NCBI RefSeq assembly: GCF_009861505.1
Contig: NZ_WTFT01000050.1
Span: 1 to 64,000, forward strand
Source: Pseudomonas izuensis
Lineage (GTDB): Bacteria; Pseudomonadota; Gammaproteobacteria; Pseudomonadales; Pseudomonadaceae
Direction: 5' to 3'
Length of the DNA stretch: 64,000 bases
Below the pieces are notes generated by a model. That model was not told the origin of the DNA. It saw nothing but the letters and a program-made list of their open reading frames with translations, and ran no database searches. Of this stretch, positions 8,886 to 16,514 are shown piece after piece. Made by a program: the position numbers and the translations under genes. Position 1 is the first letter of the stretch; each line of letters starts with the position of its first letter.

Positions 8886-9671
8886 TTGCTTATCGAGTCC
8901 CGTCGCCGCGCCTATCTGAGCGCCATGCAGGTAGTCAACTGGCTGCCGCGCACCGAATTGCCCTTTGCTGCGCCGTCGCGGCCCGAGCTGCTGGAGCCGC
9001 CCGAGCCCTTGGTCGTCGCACCGGTGGCCCCGGCGCCTGTGGTCGATGCACCCGTGCAACCGGTGGTCAAGCCGACCGAACGGGTGAAGGTCGAGGTGCC
9101 GCGGCCATCGCTGGCAAGCACGCGTACTGGCGCCAAGCCTGCGGATGAGGCCGAAGAGGCACCGGTCGTCGCCAGGGTCGCACCGGTGCCACCACCGCGT
9201 TTTGCCTTGCAATTGCTGCGCGCCGGGCGTTGCCTGGTGCTGGTGGAGTTACCCACAGGCGAAGCCTTCCAGACCCGCGATCCCGCTTATTTACTGCTCA
9301 AGGACATGTTGCGCACCGCCGGTCTGCCGGACAGCCCGCAAATTGTCGGCGAGCCGGTGCGCTGGCCGCTGCTGGTCCGAGGCACCATGGATCAAGGTCC
9401 GGAAGCCGCCCGCGACTTCGTGCAGGGATTTCTCTCGGCCCGGCTGGAAGATGCGCCGTGCGTCTGCCTGTGGCTGATCGGCCTGCCGGCGGTGCGTTTT
9501 GCCGGTGAGGCAAATGCCGAATCGTTTAATCGCGAACTCCAGGTCGAAGGCCTGGGTTCGGTCTGGGCCTTGCCGGGCCTGGAATTATTAATGGAAGAGC
9601 CACAGCGTAAAGCTGATGTCTGGCAAGCCATGCGTCGGCTGATGGCGCGCTGGAAAGAATCGAATGAGTGA
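8886..9671 (+). CDS. holD: DNA polymerase III psi subunit (cryptic pseudomonad HolD), TTG start
   Basis: Predicted psi subunit that links the clamp loader to chi. It is directly followed by rimI with an 8-bp overlap, the same pairing as holD-rimI in E. coli, and a cryptic psi is known in Pseudomonas aeruginosa at this locus. The N-terminus SRRRAYLSAMQVVNW resembles E. coli psi SRRDWQLQQLGITQW, the chi-binding segment. To include it the start must be TTG 8886, because a stop codon lies at 8880-8882; ATG 8925 would delete it. Residues about 30-95 are a Pro/Ala/Val-rich linker absent from E. coli psi, and 100-261 form the alpha/beta domain ending in a W-rich helix. Confidence 0.8.
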   Translation: MLIESRRRAYLSAMQVVNWLPRTELPFAAPSRPELLEPPEPLVVAPVAPAPVVDAPVQPVVKPTERVKVEVPRPSLASTRTGAKPADEAEEAPVVARVAPVPPPRFALQLLRAGRCLVLVELPTGEAFQTRDPAYLLLKDMLRTAGLPDSPQIVGEPVRWPLLVRGTMDQGPEAARDFVQGFLSARLEDAPCVCLWLIGLPAVRFAGEANAESFNRELQVEGLGSVWALPGLELLMEEPQRKADVWQAMRRLMARWKESNE

Positions 9672-10116
9672 CGCTGTATCGTTCCGCCCGATGACCGAGG
9701 CGGACCTGGAAACCGTACTGAAAATCGAATACGCCGCCTATAGCCACCCCTGGACCCGCGGAATTTTTCTCGATGGCCTGGGCAAGTACCAGATCTGGTT
9801 GATGTTCGAAGGCCAGCAGCAGGTCGGTCACGGCGTGGTTCAGATTATTCTCGATGAAGCACATCTGCTGAACATCACCGTGAAACCGGAAAATCAGGGC
9901 CGTGGCCTGGGTCTAACGCTGTTGGAGCATTTGATGTCGATTGCCTATAAGGCCGATGCCCGGGAGTGTTTCCTGGAAGTGCGCGACAGCAATACCGCAG
10001 CGTTCAAGCTGTATGAGCGCTATGGCTTTAATGAGATCGGCCGGCGACGGGATTACTACCCGGCGGTGGGTGGGCGTGAAGATGCGGTGGTCATGGCCTG
10101 CACCTTGGTGGATTGA
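9664..10116 (+). CDS. rimI: RimI, ribosomal protein S18 N-acetyltransferase
   Basis: GNAT-family enzyme that acetylates the N-terminal alanine of ribosomal protein S18. The 150-residue protein shows the acetyl-CoA loop NQGRGLGLTLL at about 80-90, followed by the family's FLEVRDSN and LYERYGFNEIGRRRDYY segments. It overlaps the psi gene by 8 bp (ATG inside its 3' end), so the two are translationally coupled. A REP doublet follows, then a convergent gene. Confidence 0.93.
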   Translation: MSDAVSFRPMTEADLETVLKIEYAAYSHPWTRGIFLDGLGKYQIWLMFEGQQQVGHGVVQIILDEAHLLNITVKPENQGRGLGLTLLEHLMSIAYKADARECFLEVRDSNTAAFKLYERYGFNEIGRRRDYYPAVGGREDAVVMACTLVD

Positions 10117-10127
10117 GGCCAAAAAGC

Positions 10128-10217
10128 TTCGCGGGCAAGCCCCGCTCCTACAGGGTTTTGTCGTACATACGTGTTGTGTTCGACACCAATCCTGTAGGCG
10201 CGAGGCTTGCCCGCGAA
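10128..10217. repeat. REP doublet, CGCGGGCAAG type
   Basis: Inverted arms at 10128-10154 and 10191-10217 with TTCGCGGGCAAGC and its complement. It separates the convergent rimI and acidic-protein genes. Confidence 0.85.
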
Positions 10218-10226
10218 GGACGACAA

Positions 10227-10631
10227 TCAACGCTTTTTGTCGAGAGGATCGCGCTGCGCCAGTTCCGCTTCATCCAGCCCCTTGCCGCCTCCGATATCCT
10301 CTTCATCGACAATGCTCAGGTCCCAGTCAGCCCGACTGTCCGCACCGGCTTCATGGGCATCCCGTGCACCATCCTCACGGATCAGGGTTTCAGGGCTCAT
10401 ATCGTCGTCAGTGGATTCATGGTCAGCCGTTGAACCACCGGTCATGCCCGCTTTACGAACACGCTCACGCGGCATCAATTGTTTGCGTTCATGCTTGGGC
10501 AGCTCATCGCCGATTTTTGCGCCGGGCTGTTCGTCGTCGAAATCCAGCTCATGCACCGAACCCATGCGGTCTTCGTTATCATCGATGGGCTCCGGTTGCA
10601 CCGCATCGTATGGGCGTCGTGAATCAGTCAT
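10227..10631 (-). CDS. Acidic, low-complexity hypothetical protein
   Basis: A 134-residue, strongly charged protein rich in D, E and R, without membrane segments or a signal peptide, probably largely disordered. The start at ATG 10631 is preferred over ATG 10637 because GAGGA lies six bases before it, while it abuts the upstream ATG. Homologues in Pseudomonas have been labelled serine kinase/phosphatase in databases, but I see no kinase or phosphatase motif, so I give no function. It is convergent with rimI and divergent from carbonic anhydrase. Confidence 0.7.
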   Translation of the reverse strand: MTDSRRPYDAVQPEPIDDNEDRMGSVHELDFDDEQPGAKIGDELPKHERKQLMPRERVRKAGMTGGSTADHESTDDDMSPETLIREDGARDAHEAGADSRADWDLSIVDEEDIGGGKGLDEAELAQRDPLDKKR

Positions 10632-10786
10632 GGCCATTCCTCATGCTGTAGGCCTCATACTGTGGGCCTTACTACAGTGGACCCACCGGGCACACGAGAA
10701 TTCCAACAAAGGCACCTGCGATTCTTTGGTGACCCCGACGGGCGGTTGTCTGTCAAAGCAGCGAATCATTCTTGAGGCTTCCCAGC

Positions 10787-11431
10787 ATGCACGACTTACA
10801 AGACCTGATTGATAACAACGAACGTTGGGCTGACGCGATCACCAAGGAAGATCCGGACTTCTTCGCCAAGCTGGCACGCCAACAGACGCCGGAGTACTTG
10901 TGGATCGGCTGTTCCGATGCGCGGGTGCCGGCCAACGAAATCGTCGGCATGTTGCCGGGCGACCTGTTCGTACACCGCAACGTGGCCAACGTGGTGCTGC
11001 ACACTGACCTCAACTGCCTGTCAGTGATTCAGTACGCGGTCGACGTGCTCAAGGTCAAACATATCCTTGTCACCGGCCACTATGGCTGCGGCGGTGTGCG
11101 CGCCTCGATGCAGGATCGCCAGTTCGGCCTGATCGATGGCTGGCTGCGGTCGATTCGCGATCTTTATTACGAAAAACGCGAAGAACTCGCCCTGTTGGCC
11201 ACCGAAGAAGAGCGGGTCGACCGCCTCTGCGAACTCAACGTGATCCAGCAAGTGGCTAACGTCGGCCACACCAGCATTGTGCAAAACGCCTGGCATCGCG
11301 GGCAGAGCCTCTCGATTCATGGCTGCATCTACGGCATCAAGGACGGCCGCTGGAAAAGCCTGAACACCACCATCAGCGGCTTTGAACAATTGCCGCCGCA
11401 GTATCGCTTGCGTCCGTTCGAGCCGTTGTAA
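10787..11431 (+). CDS. can: Beta-class carbonic anhydrase
   Basis: Zinc enzyme interconverting CO2 and bicarbonate in the cytoplasm. Zinc ligands and the catalytic pair appear at the same numbers as in E. coli Can: C42, D44 and R46 in CSDAR, then H98 and C101 in HYGCGG. Length is 214 residues from ATG 10787, preceded by a TGAGG-like ribosome site; an upstream TTG at 10772 would add five residues. It stands alone, followed by a degenerate REP doublet. Confidence 0.93.
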   Translation: MHDLQDLIDNNERWADAITKEDPDFFAKLARQQTPEYLWIGCSDARVPANEIVGMLPGDLFVHRNVANVVLHTDLNCLSVIQYAVDVLKVKHILVTGHYGCGGVRASMQDRQFGLIDGWLRSIRDLYYEKREELALLATEEERVDRLCELNVIQQVANVGHTSIVQNAWHRGQSLSIHGCIYGIKDGRWKSLNTTISGFEQLPPQYRLRPFEPL

Positions 11432-11433
11432 GG

Positions 11434-11528
11434 CTTGTAGGCGCTGAGCGTGCTCGCGATAGCGGTCAACCATTCACTGGATAGGGTGATAGAGCGTCCG
11501 CCATCGCGAGCTAGCTTTGCTCCTACAG
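11434..11528. repeat. Degenerate REP doublet overlapping a gene end
   Basis: Arms at 11434-11461 (TTGTAGGCGCTGAGCGTGCT and onward) and 11501-11528 (CCATCGCGAGCTAGC and onward) are diverged copies of the TTGCTCGCGATGG type. The right arm contains the stop codon (11523-11525) of the SET-domain gene, so the last codons of that gene come from REP sequence or abut it. Confidence 0.65.
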
Positions 11529-12038
11529 TCGACGCCAGTGTTGTAAAAAACGCTGGCCGTCGGCGTTCGGGGGTTCATCGTGGCCGGTGATCCAGCCCCG
11601 GCAGTTGTGCGAGCCGCAGCGACAGGCGAACTGACGCAGCAGTTTGTCTTCGCTGACGGTGTAATCCATTGTCAGCCGGTCGCCTTTCTGAATGTCTTTC
11701 AGCGCCCATAAACACAGATCGCCGAAATCGAGGTAGACATTGGGGTCGCAGGAATGCCACAGCAATCCGCAGAAATTCGGGTCGTAGGCGTGTACGCCGG
11801 GCGCGAGTTGCCGGGTATGTCGGCAGCGATAAGTCAACAAATGCCCTGAAACCCGACAGATTCGGCTGATTCGGGGAAACTCCCGTCGCGCTATGACAGC
11901 TACCGGCGTGCCCTCGTTGTTCGTGAGGATCTCGAAGTCGGCGAGGGAGGGAAATCCGCGCTGAAGAGACAATCGGGCAAAGGGATAAACACCCGCAGGT
12001 GGTGCAGCAAGAGGCTTGCGCCATGCATTGGCTTTCAT
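11523..12038 (-). CDS. SET-domain protein (putative protein-lysine methyltransferase)
   Basis: A 171-residue protein with hallmarks of a SET methyltransferase: WHSCDPN at 94-100 (the NHSCxPN motif), MDYT with Y126 as the expected catalytic tyrosine, and a post-SET cysteine cluster C139-x-C141-x4-C146. These families transfer a methyl group from S-adenosylmethionine to lysine. Substrate unknown. ATG 12038 follows AAGGATCGTT. SET domains are best known from eukaryotes but occur in some bacteria, including pseudomonads. A perfect 7-bp inverted repeat lies about 110 bp upstream of the start. Confidence 0.8.
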   Translation of the reverse strand: MKANAWRKPLAAPPAGVYPFARLSLQRGFPSLADFEILTNNEGTPVAVIARREFPRISRICRVSGHLLTYRCRHTRQLAPGVHAYDPNFCGLLWHSCDPNVYLDFGDLCLWALKDIQKGDRLTMDYTVSEDKLLRQFACRCGSHNCRGWITGHDEPPNADGQRFLQHWRRL

Positions 12039-12145
12039 AACGATCCTTGTCGGCTGGGTGCTGCGACGTCCATCGGCTGACGATCCTGTCAGCGCTGCAG
12101 CACATGGGGGCAGTACAAGCCTCTCGCAGATGGAACGGGTGGTCC

Positions 12146-12163
12146 ACTGTCATATTTGACAGT
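12146..12163. promoter_or_regulatory. Inverted repeat upstream of the SET-domain gene
   Basis: ACTGTCA, four bases, then TGACAGT, a perfect 7-bp dyad. It could be an operator for the SET gene or part of the end of the gene upstream. No regulator is encoded next to it. Confidence 0.35.
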
Positions 12164-12182
12164 ACGACACCCGTTCATCGTT

Positions 12183-13355
12183 TTATAGCGGTGGCACGGG
12201 AGTCGCGGTGGCAGGTGCTGGCGCCTTCAGTTGTTTGAGCTGGGGCGCGATCGCCGCTGACGCGCATTTGCCCACGGCCTGTGCGGGCGTCAGGTTGCGG
12301 ATCGAGGTGTAGAACAGCTCGCAGGTTTTCTCTTTCTGGGCAACTTGCCAGGTTTGCGTGCAAGTCTTCAGCTCAATGTCGGGATTGCTGTCCGGTTGAC
12401 GGCCCATGGCGGCCTGCCAGCAGGCGACACTCAAGTCCTGACCCATGACTTTCAGGCCCGCAGAATCGGCCTTGGCTTTTGCATCGTTGCCGGAATAGTT
12501 GGCCGGATCGGCGGCGTACCAGATGTAGCTCGGATGGTTGGAGCCCAGCACTGGCACTTTTACCCCGGCATCAGGGCTGATGTTGACCAGGCTCAACACA
12601 TTCACGGTCGGCCCGTATTGCCGTTTGACCCAGTCACGCACCGGTGCACCGAAAGCGACCATCGGCAACGCATCACCACTGGCCGTCAGACTGACGTTCT
12701 TGACCATGGCGGTCTGGTAGTCCTTGAAGTAGTCGTAGACACCTTCCAGGTCCTTGCCGGCGTTGGACGGGGCGGCAATCGGGGCGATGTCGATGATCGT
12801 CTGGTAGCCCGGCGTCTGTTCGGCCGGGATGCCGTTGACGGTCAGCAGCGAGGCCCAGCGATCGGTCGTGGCGGACCTCAGGTAATCCTGGGCCTGGGTC
12901 AACGAATAGTCTGGCGGGAAGTGCAGCAGCTCGACGCTTTTACGGTTCTCCAGCGCCATGCCCAGCGGCAGGAACAGGTACCAGCTAAAGGCCCATTTGC
13001 CATCGGCATTCAGTTTGCTGGCGCCGTTGTAGGCCAGATCGCCCGCATCGAGCAGCGCGACCAGCGGCTTTTCATAACCGTTGGGCACCCCGCTAATTTT
13101 CGTGAAGAGCTGGCCGTTATCGGTTTTGACCAGCACCTTCGCATCGCTGTAGCCGTCGCGCTGCACGCTTTGGGTCAGGTAATGCTCGACGGTTTGCTCC
13201 AGCGTCCAGTTGCGAAAGCAAATCACGTTGCAGTTGTTCGGATAGGAAAACAGGCGGGTGAGGCGTTCAGTGTTGCCCAGCACCAGGCTGACGTCCGCAT
13301 GGGCAGTGGCACTCAGGGTAAGGGCCGCGAGGGCAAGTCCAGCAAGTTTGAGCAT
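12183..13355 (-). CDS. Secreted protein of unknown function
   Basis: A 390-residue protein with a clear Sec signal peptide (MLKLAGLALAALTLSATAHA, cleavage before DVS), so it is periplasmic or secreted. Start ATG 13355 has AAGGA nine bases upstream; the frame is open to 13385. The mature chain has six or more cysteines, including CNVIC near residue 43, which could form disulfides, and a Pro/Ala-rich C-terminal tail. I recognise no catalytic motif. It lies between a short-chain fatty acid permease and the SET gene, all on the minus strand but with gaps that suggest separate units. Confidence 0.75.
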   Translation of the reverse strand: MLKLAGLALAALTLSATAHADVSLVLGNTERLTRLFSYPNNCNVICFRNWTLEQTVEHYLTQSVQRDGYSDAKVLVKTDNGQLFTKISGVPNGYEKPLVALLDAGDLAYNGASKLNADGKWAFSWYLFLPLGMALENRKSVELLHFPPDYSLTQAQDYLRSATTDRWASLLTVNGIPAEQTPGYQTIIDIAPIAAPSNAGKDLEGVYDYFKDYQTAMVKNVSLTASGDALPMVAFGAPVRDWVKRQYGPTVNVLSLVNISPDAGVKVPVLGSNHPSYIWYAADPANYSGNDAKAKADSAGLKVMGQDLSVACWQAAMGRQPDSNPDIELKTCTQTWQVAQKEKTCELFYTSIRNLTPAQAVGKCASAAIAPQLKQLKAPAPATATPVPPL

Positions 13356-13418
13356 GCTCAGGTCCTTTTCAGCGTGTAGGTCCAATACCTATTGAAGCAG
13401 ACATGATCAGACAACGAG

Positions 13419-13448
13419 TGGGGCCGATAAAAATATCGGCCCCTTTTG
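13419..13448. terminator. Hairpin after atoE
   Basis: GGGGCCGATA, four A, TATCGGCCCC, then TTTT on the plus strand. The gene ending here (atoE) is on the minus strand, where the stem is preceded by A and not followed by a T run, so terminator action for atoE is uncertain. Confidence 0.5.
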
Positions 13449-13451
13449 GTT

Positions 13452-14870
13452 CTACGGCATCACCGGTGCCGTATAGGCGAGTGTCGTCCCCAGTGCCCAC
13501 AGCAAGAACAGCACCACTGGCGTATGCACCAGCAGTTGCACGAACGAAAATCCGATCAAGTCCCGCGCCTTCAGCCCCAGCACGCCCAGCAGCGGCAGCA
13601 TGTAGAACGGGTTGATCAGGTTGGGCAAGGCTTCGGCGGCGTTATAGATCTGCACGGCCCAACCCAGGTGATATTTCAGGTCGTTGGCCACTTGCATCAC
13701 GTACGGTGCTTCGATGATCCACTTGCCGCCACCGGACGGAATGAAGAAGCCGAGAATCGCCGAATACACACCCATCAACAGCGCATAGGTGTCGTGGGAG
13801 GCGATGCTGACGAAAAAGGTGGATATGTGATGGGCCAGGGTCTGCGCATCGGCGCCTTTGACCGTGGTCATCAACGCGGCGATCGAGCCATACAGCGGGA
13901 ACTGGATCAGCACGCCAGTGGTAGTCGGTACTGCACGGGCCACGGCATCGAGGAAGCTGCGCGGACGCCAGTGCAGCAAAGCTCCGAGCATGATGAACAG
14001 GAAGTTGTAGGTGTTCAGGCCGGAAATCGCGCTGATCGCCGGTTTGGTCGAGAACTCATGGAACAGCCATCCGGCAGCCAGCAGCACCAGCAGGATGATC
14101 AGTAGCGGGCTGTGCTCCAGCCACTCGCCGGGACGGGTGCGCGGTTGCAAGGGTGGCAGGTTAAAACTCGGGTCGACACCGCAAGCCTTGGCATCTCGTG
14201 CCGAATTCGGGCCCGGGGCGGTGGCGTAGGCAATGATCAGTGAGATAACGATCAATGCCAGCAACATCGCACCGGACTGCCAGAGAAAGATCGTCTGGGT
14301 GAACGGAATCACCCCGGTGATCGACAGAATCGACGGTGGCAGACTCGCCGGGTTGGCCTGCAATTGTGCCGCCGACGACGACAGGCCCAACGCCCACACC
14401 GCCCCCAGCCCAAGGTAAGCCGCTGCGCCAGCAGCGCGGTAATCCATCTTCAGATCGGTACGGCGGGCGAGGGCGCGCACCAGCAAACCGCCGAAAACCA
14501 GCGACAAGCCCCAGTTCAGCAGCGACGCGACCATGGAAATCAACGCGACCCAGGCCACGGCGGAGCGGCCGTTTTTCGGCAGTTTCGCCAAGCGATCGAT
14601 CAGCTTCACCGCCGGTGGCGAGCTGGCGACCACATAACCGCCGATCACCACGAAAGCCATCTGCATGGTGAACGGGATCAGGCTCCAGAAACCATCCCCA
14701 AACGCCATGGCGGCATCGGTGGGTTTGGCGCCCATGACCATGGTAGCCACGGCGACGATAATCACCGCCAGGGCGGCAAACACCCAGGAGTCGGGGAACC
14801 AGCGTTCGGCAAAGTTTGAACAGCGCAGGGCAAAGCGGGCGGAGCGGCTATCTTCGATATCAGCGGCCAC
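13452..14870 (-). CDS. atoE: AtoE-type short-chain fatty acid transporter
   Basis: Inner-membrane carrier of the AtoE/TIGR00366 family, 472 residues with about 11-12 hydrophobic segments. It begins with the family's WFPDSWVFA segment and contains SLLNWGLSLVFGGLLVR and FIPSGGGKWIIEAP, both typical. In E. coli AtoE works with AtoDAB in acetoacetate and butyrate use; no CoA-transferase or thiolase genes are adjacent here, so any degradation genes must be elsewhere. Confidence 0.88.
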   Translation of the reverse strand: MAADIEDSRSARFALRCSNFAERWFPDSWVFAALAVIIVAVATMVMGAKPTDAAMAFGDGFWSLIPFTMQMAFVVIGGYVVASSPPAVKLIDRLAKLPKNGRSAVAWVALISMVASLLNWGLSLVFGGLLVRALARRTDLKMDYRAAGAAAYLGLGAVWALGLSSSAAQLQANPASLPPSILSITGVIPFTQTIFLWQSGAMLLALIVISLIIAYATAPGPNSARDAKACGVDPSFNLPPLQPRTRPGEWLEHSPLLIILLVLLAAGWLFHEFSTKPAISAISGLNTYNFLFIMLGALLHWRPRSFLDAVARAVPTTTGVLIQFPLYGSIAALMTTVKGADAQTLAHHISTFFVSIASHDTYALLMGVYSAILGFFIPSGGGKWIIEAPYVMQVANDLKYHLGWAVQIYNAAEALPNLINPFYMLPLLGVLGLKARDLIGFSFVQLLVHTPVVLFLLWALGTTLAYTAPVMP

Positions 14871-15070
14871 GGGACTACCTCGAATTTTTATGTTTGTTGT
14901 GGTCTTCGGGGCGGCAGAGGCCCGTCTGGACAGGCGTTAACAGTAAATCAAGCGGAGGTTTTTTGCGGGGCTGTTTTGCGGCTATGGGACTTTGGTCTAA
15001 CGGGTTGTCCGCAGGCGCGTTTGCGTAGACCATGGGCGCCTTGGTTTTTGCCTGTGCCAGAGTTCTTTTC

Positions 15071-16384
15071 ATGACTGTCGATATCGATTCGCGCCCGGCG
15101 CCGTTCAGCCGCTCGGACTACAAGACCCTCGGGCTCGCGGCCCTCGGCGGGGCGCTGGAAATCTACGATTTCATCATTTTCGTATTTTTTGCGCTGACCT
15201 TGAGCCAGCTGTTCTTCCCGCCGGAAATGCCCGAATGGCTTCGATTGTTGCAAAGCTTCGGCATCTTCGTCACCGGATACCTGGCGCGACCGCTTGGCGG
15301 AATCCTGATGGCGCATTTCGCTGACAGGCTGGGGCGCAAGAGAGTCTTCAGCCTGAGCATCCTGATGATGGCACTGCCGTGTCTGCTGATCGGGATCATG
15401 CCGACCTACGCGCAGATCGGCTATTTCGCACCGCTGTTGCTGTTGCTGCTGCGCGTCCTGCAGGGCGCGGCGGTAGGCGGCGAGGTGCCGAGCGCCTGGG
15501 TATTCGTTGCCGAGCATGCGCCGGTGGGGCATCGCGGTTACGCCCTGGGCTTTTTGCAGGCGGGATTGACCTTTGGCTACCTGCTCGGTGCCTTGACGGC
15601 AACGTTCCTCGCCCAGGCCTTTACCCCGGCGGAAATCCTCGATTACGCCTGGCGTTACCCGTTCCTGCTGGGCGGTGTGTTCGGTGTGATTGGCGTCTGG
15701 CTGCGTCGCTGGCTCAGCGAAACCCCGGTGTTCATGGCCATGCAGGCCCGACGCGAGGAGGCGGTCGAGTTGCCACTGCGGGCGGTCTTGCGTGAACATC
15801 GGCTGGCCATGCTGCCGGCGATGATTCTGACCTGCGTGCTGACCTCGGCGGTGGTGGTATTCGTGGTCATCACGCCGACCATGATGCAGAAAACCTTCGG
15901 CATGACCGCCAGCCACACGTTTGCCTTGAGTGCACTGGGTATCGTGTTTCTGAACATTGGCTGCGTACTCGCCGGATTGCTGGTCGACCGCATCGGCGCC
16001 TGGCGCACTGTCATGCTGTACAGCCTGTTGCTGCCGCTGGGAGTTGGCGTGCTCTATGCCTGCCTGATCGGTGGCGGTAACTGGATCGGCCTGGCCTATT
16101 CTGTGGCCGGCCTCGCCTGTGGTGTAGTCGGCGCGGTGCCGTCGGTGATGGTCAGTTTGTTCCCGGCGCGGATTCGCGTTTCGGGCATTTCCTTTACCTA
16201 CAACATTGCCTACGCCGCCTGGGCGAGTATCACACCGTTGCTGTTGATCGGTCTGATGCCGTGGAGCCCCTGGATCTGCGTGATGTTCTGCGCGGTGATG
16301 GGCGCGGTGGGCGTCACCAGCGCGGCATATTTCGGCGCGCGGATGCCGAGAATGGCCAATTGCTCGGCTGCTGGCGCGATGTAA
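15071..16384 (+). CDS. MFS transporter of the metabolite:H+ symporter family
   Basis: Twelve-helix major facilitator with the loop 2-3 signature HFADRLGRKR (about residues 90-100) and, after helix 4, the RVLQGAAVGGEVPSA segment of ProP/citrate-type carriers. Start ATG 15071 (MTVDIDSRPAP) gives 437 residues; ATG 15032 would add a hydrophobic 13-residue leader and seems less likely. Substrate cannot be read from sequence; relatives carry organic acids, proline/betaine or shikimate. Divergent from atoE. Confidence 0.85.
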   Translation: MTVDIDSRPAPFSRSDYKTLGLAALGGALEIYDFIIFVFFALTLSQLFFPPEMPEWLRLLQSFGIFVTGYLARPLGGILMAHFADRLGRKRVFSLSILMMALPCLLIGIMPTYAQIGYFAPLLLLLLRVLQGAAVGGEVPSAWVFVAEHAPVGHRGYALGFLQAGLTFGYLLGALTATFLAQAFTPAEILDYAWRYPFLLGGVFGVIGVWLRRWLSETPVFMAMQARREEAVELPLRAVLREHRLAMLPAMILTCVLTSAVVVFVVITPTMMQKTFGMTASHTFALSALGIVFLNIGCVLAGLLVDRIGAWRTVMLYSLLLPLGVGVLYACLIGGGNWIGLAYSVAGLACGVVGAVPSVMVSLFPARIRVSGISFTYNIAYAAWASITPLLLIGLMPWSPWICVMFCAVMGAVGVTSAAYFGARMPRMANCSAAGAM

Positions 16385-16514
16385 GCAAAAGGGGCCCGCT
16401 GGCGCGCCGCAATTATTTTTGTAGGACAAAGCTGAAAGGCTCTTCAGAAAAGACTCAAGGGGCCGATGGTTAGGCTGCATATCGCTTTCTATCCCAGCCC
16501 ATCGGTGCGTCCCC

